38,812 nucleotides of DNA. It comes from Candidatus Accumulibacter conexus. GTDB lineage: Bacteria > Pseudomonadota > Gammaproteobacteria > Burkholderiales > Rhodocyclaceae. The stretch covers positions 1 to 38,812 of the forward strand of contig JAGFNJ010000050.1 in the NCBI GenBank assembly GCA_017592775.1. The letters run 5' to 3'. The translations under genes were made by a program, and so were the position numbers. Shown piece after piece: positions 1-8,035 of this stretch. Below the pieces are notes generated by a model. The model was given only the letters and a program-made list of their open reading frames with translations, had not been told where the DNA came from and did no database searches. Positions within the stretch are counted from its first letter, which is position 1, and every line of letters starts with the position of its first letter.

Positions 1-113
1 CCGCCCCATCCGTTTGGCATCGCGTCTGTGATCACCTCAAGCGGATTCTCGCTGGTATCGAGGAGCCACCAACGCATCGGTTGCTGGGAAATTATGCGGA
101 TGGAGTCGGCTAA
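1..113 (+). CDS. C-terminal end of an unidentified protein (5' end outside window)
   Basis: An open frame runs in from the left edge (third reading frame) and stops at a TAA at 111-113. The 36 visible residues read like a soluble protein end (hydrophobic and charged residues mixed, containing HLKRILAGIEEPP). A second frame is also open to a TAG at 124-126, so the frame choice rests only on protein-like composition. I do not recognise the family. It sits upstream of an antirestriction gene and probably belongs to the same mobile-element remnant. Confidence 0.3.
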   Translation, partial: APSVWHRVCDHLKRILAGIEEPPTHRLLGNYADGVG

Positions 114-167
114 CTGCGGTTTTTAGGTTCAACCATCCCGAACAACCTACCGAAAGGAGCCATCCCC

Positions 168-317
168 GTGTTTCGCCCCAACGATCTCATGAACGCCCTC
201 GATACCGTCCTGGCCTGGGAACTCTCCGACGCCTCAATGGCTGCGGCGCTGACGGCTCAAGCCAACCTGCTGGCCGGCGGCGATCCTGAGCAGATCAACG
301 CTTTCCCCTCGCTCTGA
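168..317 (+). CDS. Small protein of unknown function (49 aa), upstream of antirestriction gene
   Basis: A GTG start at 168 follows a good ribosome binding site (GAAAGGAG at 152-159) and opens a 49-residue frame ending at TGA 315-317. The protein starts MFRPNDLMNALDTVLAW and is helical and acidic in its middle (ELSDAS, GGDPEQ). No family is recognised. It lies 142 nt before the antirestriction gene on the same strand. Short accessory ORFs of this kind are common beside antirestriction genes on plasmids and integrative elements, so an accessory or regulatory role is possible but is only inference. Confidence 0.5.
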   Translation: MFRPNDLMNALDTVLAWELSDASMAAALTAQANLLAGGDPEQINAFPSL

Positions 318-459
318 CACGTTCGCTCGTTCCGTCTCTCCCCCCGCAGTACCCCTTCCCGATAGCACCGGCAATGCTCTCTATCCGCTTCACGCGGAGG
401 GCGGCGTTCGTCCGGAGTATCGGGGAGCACCTCAACCTTCCACCTTCCAGGAGTCACAC

Positions 460-873
460 ATGAACCAACGCATTACCGCCGTCCTCGTACCTGAGTCGCG
501 CCGCCTGAGCATTGCCGCGACGCTGTTCGGCCATCGCTTTCCGCTGCAGCTGGAGCCCGCCATCTATCAGTTCGCCGGGTTCCTGTCCGAGGACTACCGC
601 GGCGGCTACTGGCATTTCTACACGCTGAGCAACGGCGGTTTCTACATGGCGCCAGCCGGGGAGGCTTGCTTCGCCGTCAGCGCCGAGAATGGCTACGAGG
701 GCAAACTCTCGGGAGATGCATTGGGGGTCACGGCCTGCCTCTATGCCTACAGCCACCTGTCGTTCCGGGAGGGCGACTTCGCCGAGTCATGCGCCGAGCA
801 CTATCACCGGCTACGGGAGTTCGTCCTGCTCGGGCATCCGGAGGTCGCGGCGATTCTGGCGGCGATCGACTGA
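460..873 (+). CDS. Antirestriction protein, KlcA/ArdB family
   Basis: The product is 137 aa, the usual length for KlcA/ArdB proteins. The family hallmark is present around residues 48-67: a GGYWHFYTLSNGGFYMAP block, followed by the usual small-residue stretch (SGDALGVTACLYAYSHL) and a C-terminal YHRLREF...HPEVAAILAAID end. Family members are carried by plasmids and integrative elements and block type I restriction of incoming DNA without mimicking it. The ATG at 460 is preceded by CCAGGAG at good spacing. It follows the small ORF at 168-317 on the same strand and converges on the DUF29 remnant, with a very G-rich tract directly after its stop. Family assignment is firm; activity here is inferred. 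Confidence 0.88.
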   Translation: MNQRITAVLVPESRRLSIAATLFGHRFPLQLEPAIYQFAGFLSEDYRGGYWHFYTLSNGGFYMAPAGEACFAVSAENGYEGKLSGDALGVTACLYAYSHLSFREGDFAESCAEHYHRLREFVLLGHPEVAAILAAID

Positions 874-1365
874 CGGGGGGCGGGGGCGGTCGGGGGCGGG
901 CCCCGGGGCGCGGGGAGGGCCCGACTGGGGGCCTTCAGGCAGGTAGTCATCCGCCATCGTCTGTTCGATGGTGTACGGCGATTGCTTGGGAAAGGTCGCT
1001 TCTTCCATGCCGATTTCTCTTGCCGCCAGCAGTCGCGCCTTGCGATAGGCCTTCTCGAACGCCTGGGGAATCTCCGGAGTCAAGCCCGGCTCGTCGTTGA
1101 GCAAGTCGGCAATGTCCATGCGTTGCACGCGGATGGTCAGCGCGCAAGACGCGCCTTACCCCGATGGTTGAAGCTGCCACTTGAGCAGGTGCGTCAGAAG
1201 AACCGTCAACCTGTTCGCCAGTTCGCGCCGTTCGCGCGCCCCCATTGCCTCTAATTCCTCGATCAAGTGTTCCGGATCAAGGGCATCAAAGCGGCCTTCG
1301 CGCAGCGCGTCGGCTTGCTGGCGCGCCCAGGTGTAGTAATCAGACTGGTATAGCGTCGGTTGCAT
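811..1365 (-). pseudogene. DUF29 family protein, interrupted by an in-frame stop
   Basis: The first part (1365 down to 1159) encodes 69 residues typical of DUF29 N-termini: LYQSDYYTWARQQADALREG, then HLIEELEAMG and LLTHLLKWQLQP. A TAA codon at 1158-1156 stops it. The same reading frame continues with the rest of the domain (ALTIRVQRMDIADLL, AREIGMEEATFPKQSPYTIEQ), and the spacing between the halves matches an intact DUF29. A single nonsense change therefore explains the break. DUF29 similarity ends near 931 at the G-rich tract, and the frame then runs antisense into the antirestriction gene until 811. The ATG at 1365 has a GAGG site. DUF29 proteins have no known activity and are often found in accessory DNA. 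Confidence 0.75.
875..932. repeat. G-run tract with G-quadruplex potential
   Basis: Immediately after the antirestriction stop codon the plus strand has eight or nine runs of 3-6 G separated by 1-6 bases. This is far more than the four runs needed for a G-quadruplex. It lies between the 3' ends of two converging genes, exactly where similarity of the minus-strand DUF29 frame ends. It may be a junction scar, a transcription or replication pause site, or low-complexity sequence. Confidence 0.6.
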
Positions 1366-1411
1366 CGTTCGCTCCTCATTTCAGGTCGCTGTTTTCCTGA
1401 TTCTCACGTTC

Positions 1412-1672
1412 TCATGCAGCCCGCTCGCCTTGCTGCGCGCGCATCAGGTCCAGGAGGAATTCGGGCGCAAGGTCTGCGCCGTTCGCCCATGCCACCGTGC
1501 GCATGACCGGGTGCTGGCTGGCCGTAGCGAACAGCGCCGGGTCGCGCAGCGGCTCGAACACTTCGCCATCAAGCTCGTTCGCCAGATTCACCTCTCCCGC
1601 CGCGCCGGTGTTGAAGCGCAGCAGCAGTCGATAGCCGGCCAAGGGGGAAACTTCTGTGGTGTGCAGGATCAC
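1412..1672 (-). CDS. DUF2442 domain protein
   Basis: The product is 86 aa. It has the DUF2442 pattern: a two-strand start (GYRLLLRFNTGAAGEVNL), then VFEPLRDPALFATA, and the conserved WANGADLAPEFLLD near the end. These small proteins often sit beside DUF4160 or toxin-antitoxin genes and are thought to be accessory or antitoxin-like, though the biochemical role is unknown. The start is a GTG at 1672 that overlaps the stop of the YgiT-type gene by 4 nt (GTGA), implying translational coupling. A decayed relative lies at 7447-7596. Confidence 0.8.
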   Translation of the reverse strand: MILHTTEVSPLAGYRLLLRFNTGAAGEVNLANELDGEVFEPLRDPALFATASQHPVMRTVAWANGADLAPEFLLDLMRAQQGERAA

Positions 1673-1899
1673 GCCGCCACCGCAAAGCGCCGCACGTCGA
1701 TTTCCACGCCCGCCGCCGCCGCCTGTTCAGCTTGTTTCAGCAAGGCCACGGTCACGGCTTCTTCATGGAAGGCTTCGCCGCAGTTCTCGCACACCAGCGC
1801 CGGAACTTCCCGGAAAACAATCGTCATGCCGTCGCGTTCAAAAGGAACGGTCACTGCGCCGGGGCGCGTTTCGCCGTGTCGGCAAATGGGGCACTTCAT
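1669..1899 (-). CDS. YgiT-type zinc-finger protein (MqsA-like antitoxin, no HTH domain)
   Basis: The product is about 76 aa and has two Cys pairs, MKCPICRHG at the N-terminus and VCENCGEAFHEE near residue 40. This forms the zinc-binding fold of YgiT/MqsA N-terminal domains. The C-terminal DNA-binding HTH of full MqsA is absent, as in many stand-alone YgiT-type antitoxins. The chosen ATG at 1899 overlaps the stop of the DUF4258 gene (ATGA) and begins at the Cys motif; a longer start at 1932 would run deep into that gene. The pairing with DUF4258 is a known toxin-antitoxin arrangement, with this protein as the likely antitoxin. Toxin neutralisation is inferred. Confidence 0.8.
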   Translation of the reverse strand: MKCPICRHGETRPGAVTVPFERDGMTIVFREVPALVCENCGEAFHEEAVTVALLKQAEQAAAAGVEIDVRRFAVAA

Positions 1900-2174
1900 G
1901 GGTTTCTCCTCGTGGCCAAGTCCGCCAGCCATAGGGCTGGATCGGGTTCATAGACGGTAATGATGATGCGCTGGCCGTCGCCGGGGTTGTCGGCGAAGAC
2001 CAGATGCAGGGGGCGGTTGCCGGAAAAAACCAACCACAGGCAGCTTGGGTAAGGCGTATCGGCCGGGTATTCCTCGATCACGCGTCCCGACGCCATCGCC
2101 GCATCAATGTCGGCGATCGATATGCTCCGCTCGAACATCCGCCGCACCGCGTGCTGCCGATAGATGAGCTTCAC
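1896..2174 (-). CDS. DUF4258 domain protein (probable toxin of a type II TA pair)
   Basis: The product is 92 aa. It has the DUF4258 layout: a helical start with H-x(3)-RMFERSIS followed by IADIDAAMASGRVIEEYP, then a sheet region ending IIITVYEPDPALW. The RelE/BrnT-like shape and its position before a YgiT-type gene suggest a ribonuclease-type toxin. The GTG start at 2174 overlaps the stop of the recombinase fragment by 4 nt, and its own stop overlaps the antitoxin start. Toxin first and antitoxin second is the usual order for this pair. Toxicity has not been shown and is inferred from family and context. Confidence 0.78.
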   Translation of the reverse strand: MKLIYRQHAVRRMFERSISIADIDAAMASGRVIEEYPADTPYPSCLWLVFSGNRPLHLVFADNPGDGQRIIITVYEPDPALWLADLATRRNP

Positions 2175-2512
2175 GCCTTGCCCTGCTTGGGCAACTGCAC
2201 CACCTCGGCACTGGACTTCAGGCCGCCAGCCTGCAGCATGGCAGCCGTTGCCGTATTGACGGACTGGCGCACCGGATCAAGATCGAGTCGCGCGTAGATC
2301 GCGGTTGCTTGCTGGCTCTTGTGGTTCAGGCTCTTGCCGATGATCGCCAGTGATGCACCCGTCCGCGCCTGCCAGCTCCCCAAGGTGCGCCGCAGGTCAT
2401 GCAGCGTTACGCCGTTCGGCTCGTTGCGCCCGTAAGGGATGCCGGCCCGCTCCATGATGCGAATGACGCCTTTCTTGGGTTCCACCATGTGGCCCGGGAA
2501 ATCGACCCTGAC
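2171..2512 (-). pseudogene. Tyrosine recombinase (phage-type integrase), C-terminal fragment
   Basis: Only the catalytic C-terminus remains, about 105-113 residues. It contains LHDLRRTLGSWQ (first HxxR region), GKSLNHKSQQATAIYARL with the conserved His/Asn-His and the nucleophile Tyr, and the usual tail. Upstream the frame closes at a TGA near 2514, and the N-terminal SAM-like and first catalytic segments are missing. Full-length enzymes of this type have about 400 residues. It is therefore the truncated integrase of the mobile element whose cargo occupies 1-2170. It is coupled by a GTGA overlap to the DUF4258 gene. The break coincides with the boundary to the efflux operon region. Confidence 0.82.
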
Positions 2513-2747
2513 GTATCACCGTCACCGTGGTGGGCGACAGCGGGTTGCTGGCAGGCGAAGGCAGCGTAGGTGGCGGCACCACCACGGGCGGCGGGACGAA
2601 GTTTTGCGCTTGAGTCGCCTCGGCGGTGGCTCGATGAGCCGCCAGGGACGTGTCATCCTTGATGGTGATGAAAGGGAGGCCCTGCACACCATTGCATTTC
2701 CCGCCAAACGCGGGAGAATCGGGCGCTGGCACAACCTGGGGCAAGCA

Positions 2748-3938
2748 ATGAATGTCGTTTCCAACCGGCTGCGGGCAACGCAGCGCTGCCGTGCGGCCGT
2801 CATTGCCGTCGCGGTGGTGGTTGCCGCCGCCGCGGCCTGGTTCTGGTACTCGCGCGGCGAGGCGCCCAAGCCCAGGGGCGCCGGCGCAGTTGCCGTCGTC
2901 AGTGCCGTGGTTGCCGCCGCCGATGTGCCGGTGCGCCTCAGTGCCAACGCCTCCGTGACCGCGCTGGAGTCGGTCGATGTGCGGGCCCAGATCACTGCCA
3001 CCGTCAAGGCCGTCCATATCAAGGAAGGGCAGTCGGTGCGGCGCGGCGACCGGCTTTTCTCGCTCGATGTGCGCACCGAGGACGCCAACCTCGGCGAGGC
3101 TGAGGCGCAGGTGGCGAAGAGCCGCGCCGACCTTGCCAACGCCGAGCGCAACCTGCAACGGCAGCACGAGTTGTTCAAGCAGAATTTCATATCGCAGACG
3201 GCGCTGGACACGGTGCAGAACCAGGTCGACAGCCTGCGTGCCCAACTGGCGGCGGCCATGGCTGCCGCCGAATCCAGCCGGGTGGCGCGCGGTTTCGGCG
3301 ATATCGTTGCACCCATCGCCGGGCGCACCGGCGCCGTGGCCGTCTATCCGGGCAGCCTGGTGCAGCCAAGCGGTCCGCCACTGGTCGGCATCACCCGGAT
3401 CGACCCGATCAACGTCAGCTTCACCCTGCCCGAGCGCGAGCTGGGCGCACTGCAAGCGGCGTTTGCCACCGGGCCGGTCACCGTTACCGCTCACTTCGAC
3501 TCGCCGGGGCAGCCGGCGCTTGAGGGCCGGCTGAGCTTCATCGACAACAGCGTCGACAGCGCCAGCGGCACGATCCGCGTCAAGGCGCGCTTCGCCAACC
3601 CCGACGGTCGGCTGTGGCCAGGCATGTTCGTCAAGGTGAGCCTGTCGCCGCGCACCCTGGGCGGCGCGCTGACCGTGCCGGCGCAGGCGGTGCAGACCGG
3701 GCCGGAGCAGAAATTCCTGTACGCGATCGGCGAGGACGGCAAGGCCAAGGCGGTGCCCGTGCGCGTGCTGCTGGTGCAGGACGGCACCGCCTTGGTCGAA
3801 GGCGCCGGCGTCGTCGCCGGCATGCGCGTGGTGCTCGAAGGTGCGCAAAACCTGCGGCCGGACAGCGAGGTGACGGAAGGCGGCAAAGAGACCGGCAACG
3901 AGCCGGGCCAGGCAAAGCAGAAAAAGGACAAGTCGTGA
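2748..3938 (+). CDS. RND efflux pump periplasmic adaptor (membrane fusion protein)
   Basis: The 396-aa product links an inner-membrane RND transporter to an outer-membrane channel. It has an N-terminal membrane anchor (about residues 15-35, rich in A/V ending WFWYSR) and a lipoyl-like half (VDVRAQITATVKAVHIKEGQ). A coiled-coil hairpin follows with heptads across about residues 115-175, then the second lipoyl half (DIVAPIAGRTG) and beta-barrel and membrane-proximal domains. This order matches MdtA/AcrA-type adaptors. The ATG at 2748 gives the standard length; an in-frame extension upstream reads as basic, non-protein-like sequence. The transporter gene follows with a 4-nt overlap, so the two are translationally coupled. 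Confidence 0.92.
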   Translation: MNVVSNRLRATQRCRAAVIAVAVVVAAAAAWFWYSRGEAPKPRGAGAVAVVSAVVAAADVPVRLSANASVTALESVDVRAQITATVKAVHIKEGQSVRRGDRLFSLDVRTEDANLGEAEAQVAKSRADLANAERNLQRQHELFKQNFISQTALDTVQNQVDSLRAQLAAAMAAAESSRVARGFGDIVAPIAGRTGAVAVYPGSLVQPSGPPLVGITRIDPINVSFTLPERELGALQAAFATGPVTVTAHFDSPGQPALEGRLSFIDNSVDSASGTIRVKARFANPDGRLWPGMFVKVSLSPRTLGGALTVPAQAVQTGPEQKFLYAIGEDGKAKAVPVRVLLVQDGTALVEGAGVVAGMRVVLEGAQNLRPDSEVTEGGKETGNEPGQAKQKKDKS

Positions 3939-6900
3939 ACCTGTCCGAGCTGTGCATTCGCCGTCCGGTGATGACGGTGCTGCTGTCCGTGGCCGTCATC
4001 GTCGCCGGTGTCATCGCCTACGGCGGCCTGCCCGTCGCCGCCCTGCCCAGCTACGATGCGCCGACGATTTCGGTCACGGCGTCGCTGCCCGGCGCCAGCC
4101 CGGAGACCATGGCGTCGTCCGTGGCCACGCCGCTGGAGCGGCAGTTCTCCACCATCTCCGGTGTTGCGGTGATCAGCTCGACTTCGACCGCTGGCAGCAC
4201 TTCCATCACGCTCGAATTCAACCAGGACCGCAACATAGACAGTGCCGCGATCGACGTCCAGGCCGCCTTGCTGCGGGCGCAGCGCGCGCTGCCCGACGAG
4301 ATGACCTCGCCGCCGGACTATCGCAAGGTCAACCCGGCCGACTCGCCCATTCTCTTCCTGTCGCTCACCTCGCCCTCGATGTCGCTGTCCGACCTCACCG
4401 CGTTCGCCGATGGCCTGATCGTACCGACGCTGTCGACCCTGTCCGGCGTGGCGCAGATCAACGTCAACGGCCAGAAGAAGTACGCCGTGCGGGTGCGCGT
4501 GAACGCCGATGCGCTGGCCAGCCGCAATCTGACGCTCGACGACATTTCCGCTGCGCTACGCAACGCCAACGCCAACACACCCATCGGCACCCTTGACGGC
4601 CCGCGCCAAACGCTGGCCATCCAGGCCAACGAGCAGCTTGGCAATGCCGCGGCATTCGCCAAGCTCATCGTCGCCACGACGCCCGCCGGCGGGCCGGTGC
4701 GTCTGGCCGACGTGGCCGAGGTCGAGGACAGCGTCGAATCAGTCAAGACCGCGAGCTGGGCCAACGGCGAGCGTGCGGTTACCATGTCGATCCGGCGCCA
4801 ACCAGATGCCAACACCGTGGCCACCGTCGACGAGATTCGCGCGATCCTGCCGCGCATCCTCGCCCAGATGCCGTCTTCGGTCAGCCTCACCCTGCGCGTC
4901 GACCGCTCCCTGGCCGTGCGCGCCGCAATCCATGACGTCCAGTTGACGCTGGCCGTCACCATTGCGCTGGTGGTGCTGGTGATCTTCCTGTTCCTGCGCA
5001 AGGCCAGCGCCACGTTCATTCCGGCGCTGTCGCTGCCGATCTCGCTGCTCGGCACGGTGGCCTTCATGCGGATGTTCGGCTACAGCCTCGACAACATTTC
5101 GCTGCTGGCCATCACCCTGGCCGTCGGCCTGGTGGTGGATGACGCCATCGTCGTGCTGGAAAACATCGTCCGCCACATCGAAAACGGTGAGGCGCCGCTG
5201 CAGGCGGCGTTGCGCGGTTCGCGCGAAGTCAGCTTCACCATCATCTCCATTTCGGTCTCGCTGGTGGCGGTGTTCATCCCCGTCTTCTTCATGCCCGGCG
5301 TCATCGGCCTGCTCTTCCACGAGTTCGCCGCGGTGGTCACCATCGCCGTGCTGGTGTCGGCTGCGGTGTCGCTCACCATCGTGCCGATGCTGGCCAGCCG
5401 CTACATCCGCCACGAGACCAGCGAAGGCCTCGGCAGACGCCTGACGGCCTGGTTCGAGCGTGGCTTCAGGCGTGCCCTGGCGCTGTACGAGCGCCGCCTG
5501 GACTGGGCGCTGCAGCACAGCCGCACCGTGCTGGCGCTGGCCCTCGCCACCTTCGTCACCACCTGGGCGCTGTTCGTGGCGCTGCCCAAGGGCTTCTTCC
5601 CGCAGGAAGACATCGGCCAGGCCATCGTCACCGTCGAAGCGGTCGAGGATATCTCCTTTGCCGCGATGGTCGAGCTGCTGATGCGCGTCGATCAGGTCAT
5701 CCGCGCCAACCCGGCGGTGGAAACGCTCATCGTCAATGCCAACGACGGCAACAGCGCCCGCCTGTTCATGAGCCTACAGCCGCGCAGCGAGCGCCCGCAC
5801 CTGGACCAGGTGGTGGAGAGCCTGCGCAAGGAAGTGCGCACGGTGCCGGGGGTCAAGGTCTTCATCAACCCGATCCAGAACCTGCGCCTGGGCGGGCGCA
5901 TCAGCAAGAGCCGCTACCAGTACGTCATGCGCAGCGTGCAGGCGGGCGACCTGCGCGCCTCCGCCGAAGCCCTGGCCGCGCGCCTGCAGGCCGACGAAGT
6001 CTTCCGCGACGTCACTACCGATGCTCAGTTGAAGGGCCTGCAGGCGAGGCTGAACATCGACCGCGACAAGGCCAACCAGCTGGGCGTGCAGATTTCCGAC
6101 ATCCGCTCGGCGCTCTACAGCGCCTTCGGCGAACGCCAGGTGTCCACCATCTTCACCGTCAGCGACAGTTACGCGGTGATCATGCATCTGCGGCCCGAGG
6201 ACAGCGCCGACGAGAGCGCCTTCGGCAAGATCTTCGTCAGAGCCCGCGGCGGCGCGCTGGTGCCGCTGTCCACCGTGGCCACGGTGGAGCGGCAGGTCGG
6301 CCCTGTCGCCATCAACCACACCGGCCAGCTCGAAGCGGTGACGCTGTCTTTCAACCTGGCGCCCGGCGCCGCCCTGGGCGACGCCTCGGCGCGCATCGAT
6401 CGCTACAAGCGCGAGCTGAATTTCCCGGTGAGCATCCTCACCAGCTATGGCGGCGATGCGGCGGCCTTCCAGTCATCGCAGTCCAGCCAGATCGTGCTGA
6501 TCGTCGCCGCGCTGCTGGTGATCTACGTGCTGCTCGGCATGCTCTACGAGAGCTTCGTCCACCCGCTGACCATCCTCGCCGGCCTGCCGTCAGCCGCGGC
6601 GGGCGCGCTGGTCATGCTCTGGCTGTTCGACATGGACGTGTCCATCATCGCCATGATCGGCATCCTCATGCTGATCGGCATCGTCAAGAAGAACGCCATC
6701 ATGATGATCGACTTCGCGCTCGACGCCCAGCGCAGCGGCATGGCGGCGCGCGAGGCGATCCGCACTGCCGCCCTGCTGCGCTTCCGTCCCATCATGATGA
6801 CCACCTTCGCCGCGCTGATGGGCGCCATGCCCATCGCCCTCGGCCTCGGCGCCGGCGCCGAACTGCGCCAGCCGCTGGGCCTGTCTGTGGTCGGGGGCCT

Positions 6901-7003
6901 GCTGTTCTCGCAGGTCATCACCCTCTTGATCACACCGGTGATCTACCTCGCGCTCGACCGCTGGTCCGGCAGCGGTCCGCTGAAGCTGGCCGGCGACCCC
7001 TGA
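3935..7003 (+). CDS. RND efflux transporter, HAE1 (MdtB/MdtC-AcrB) type
   Basis: The 1022-aa product is full length for a hydrophobe/amphiphile efflux pump, a proton-driven trimer in the inner membrane. It begins NLSELCIRRPVMT with TM1, then a first periplasmic loop (ATPLERQFSTISGV). TM4 carries the proton-relay pair in LVVDDAIVVLEN, and TM10 has the matching Lys in GIVKKNAIMMIDF. A second large periplasmic loop and six C-terminal TM segments complete the duplicated fold. The GTG start at 3935 overlaps the adaptor stop (GTGA). No outer-membrane factor gene lies in the window, so the pump must borrow a TolC-type channel. Substrates cannot be predicted. The operon is flanked on both sides by mobile-element remnants. 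Confidence 0.93.
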   Translation: MNLSELCIRRPVMTVLLSVAVIVAGVIAYGGLPVAALPSYDAPTISVTASLPGASPETMASSVATPLERQFSTISGVAVISSTSTAGSTSITLEFNQDRNIDSAAIDVQAALLRAQRALPDEMTSPPDYRKVNPADSPILFLSLTSPSMSLSDLTAFADGLIVPTLSTLSGVAQINVNGQKKYAVRVRVNADALASRNLTLDDISAALRNANANTPIGTLDGPRQTLAIQANEQLGNAAAFAKLIVATTPAGGPVRLADVAEVEDSVESVKTASWANGERAVTMSIRRQPDANTVATVDEIRAILPRILAQMPSSVSLTLRVDRSLAVRAAIHDVQLTLAVTIALVVLVIFLFLRKASATFIPALSLPISLLGTVAFMRMFGYSLDNISLLAITLAVGLVVDDAIVVLENIVRHIENGEAPLQAALRGSREVSFTIISISVSLVAVFIPVFFMPGVIGLLFHEFAAVVTIAVLVSAAVSLTIVPMLASRYIRHETSEGLGRRLTAWFERGFRRALALYERRLDWALQHSRTVLALALATFVTTWALFVALPKGFFPQEDIGQAIVTVEAVEDISFAAMVELLMRVDQVIRANPAVETLIVNANDGNSARLFMSLQPRSERPHLDQVVESLRKEVRTVPGVKVFINPIQNLRLGGRISKSRYQYVMRSVQAGDLRASAEALAARLQADEVFRDVTTDAQLKGLQARLNIDRDKANQLGVQISDIRSALYSAFGERQVSTIFTVSDSYAVIMHLRPEDSADESAFGKIFVRARGGALVPLSTVATVERQVGPVAINHTGQLEAVTLSFNLAPGAALGDASARIDRYKRELNFPVSILTSYGGDAAAFQSSQSSQIVLIVAALLVIYVLLGMLYESFVHPLTILAGLPSAAAGALVMLWLFDMDVSIIAMIGILMLIGIVKKNAIMMIDFALDAQRSGMAAREAIRTAALLRFRPIMMTTFAALMGAMPIALGLGAGAELRQPLGLSVVGGLLFSQVITLLITPVIYLALDRWSGSGPLKLAGDP

Positions 7004-7446
7004 ACGCTCGTTTTGCGCTGCCTTGAACAAGTCGGCGCTGGGCGCAGGCCGGAGTTCGCGGAGCACTGCTCGCCCCCACAGCCGACCGACGATGCAGAGT
7101 CGGTCGTGCTGACACGGCGATGGAGCGGATTGGCTGTTGCTCGTTGATACCGCATTTGCGGAAGTTCTGAGAGTTGTCCCACGGTCGCGGGTCGATCGTG
7201 TGAGTTCGCCAGACTTGGAAGGTGCCGTTCAAGGCGATCCGCGGTCGAAGGGCAGTTGACCGAAACATTGCCGTCCGACATGGACTGCAAGTCCAACGGC
7301 GGCTGTGGCCGACGAGCGGGCCAACGTCACCCACAATGCGGCCGAAGTCTGCCACGCAGAGTGCCGCGCCAGGCGAGCAAGGGTTCCCGGTTTTCGCCCT
7401 CGGGGAGCAGCCTCGGGCCAGGCGCAGCAAGAGAGGTTTTGTCGGA
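7004..7446. other. Non-coding stretch, probable decayed DNA
   Basis: No convincing gene was found on either strand. All open frames are short and their translations are low-complexity or basic. A perfect 8-bp inverted repeat (CGACCGAC/GTCGGTCG) lies near 7082-7107. The stretch separates the RND operon from a degenerate DUF2442 copy and is probably the remains of a mobile or intergenic repeat element. Confidence 0.4.
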
Positions 7447-7596
7447 TTGCGCGGCCCGGTCGCCCTGCTGCGCGCGCAGCAGATCGAGGCGGATTTCGGG
7501 CGCGAAGTCCGCGCCGTTTGCCCATGCCGCCGTGCGCCGTAGCGGATGCTGTCTCGCCGTGGCGAAGACGGCAGGATCGCGTCGCGCCTCGAACAC
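7447..7596 (-). pseudogene. Degenerate DUF2442 gene (second copy)
   Basis: About 50 codons on the minus strand read VFEARRDPAVFATARQHP, then RTAAWANGADFAPEIRLDLLRAQQGDRAA. This matches the C-terminal two thirds of the DUF2442 protein at 1412-1672 almost position for position, and the DNA is also visibly similar. The N-terminal third cannot be found in frame, and the frame reads through the normal end. It is a broken paralogue. Together with the copy at 1412 it brackets the RND operon. Confidence 0.75.
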
Positions 7597-7653
7597 TTTG
7601 CAGCACCACGTCGACCGCCGGATCAAGACGCTGTCGTGGCTCGGCCAGCCGCG

Positions 7654-7952
7654 TCAGGGGCTTGCCACATCTCCAGGACCGCCCTTCCCAGGCCAACCGG
7701 TACGTTGCAATTCGTCGCTTGGCTGCCGCAGCACGCGCGCCACTTCACGCAGGAAGAGCCGGTGTCCGCCCTTGAAGCCGCGCAGCGCCGATCGCGCCCT
7801 GTCCTCTTGCGAGCCGTGCGAACAGGGCGTGCAGTGCCGACGCCTGATCGATCGGCATCGCCTCGGCGCGGGACATGTCGCCGCCTGGAAGCGCCGCCGC
7901 CTGGTCGCGCAAGGTCGCCAGAAACGTCGGGGCATCAACCCATCTTGCTCAT
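7654..7952 (-). pseudogene. Frameshifted reading-frame remnant, family unknown
   Basis: Downstream of the thioredoxin/CcdA gene on the same strand, an ATG at 7952 starts MSKMG and stops. One base out of frame, a protein-like stretch follows (DAPTFLATLRDQAAALPGG, then MSRAEAMPIDQASALHALF). A second shift continues it as RSALRGFKGGHRLFLREVARVLRQ to a stop at 7654. Two small indels would restore about 95 codons. The composition is gene-like, but I recognise no family, so this could also be chance in GC-rich DNA. Confidence 0.35.
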
Positions 7953-8035
7953 CGTTTCTCGCGCCTTCTGGCAGCGTCTGGCCTGGACTGCTGCCGCAAG
8001 TCCCGAGAGCACGATGGCCGATGCCCGGGCTCGCT

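Noticed and set aside
2397-3848. 483-codon minus-strand open frame
   Set aside because: Mostly antisense to the RND adaptor; only the end near 2515-2700 looks protein-like and is reported separately at low weight.
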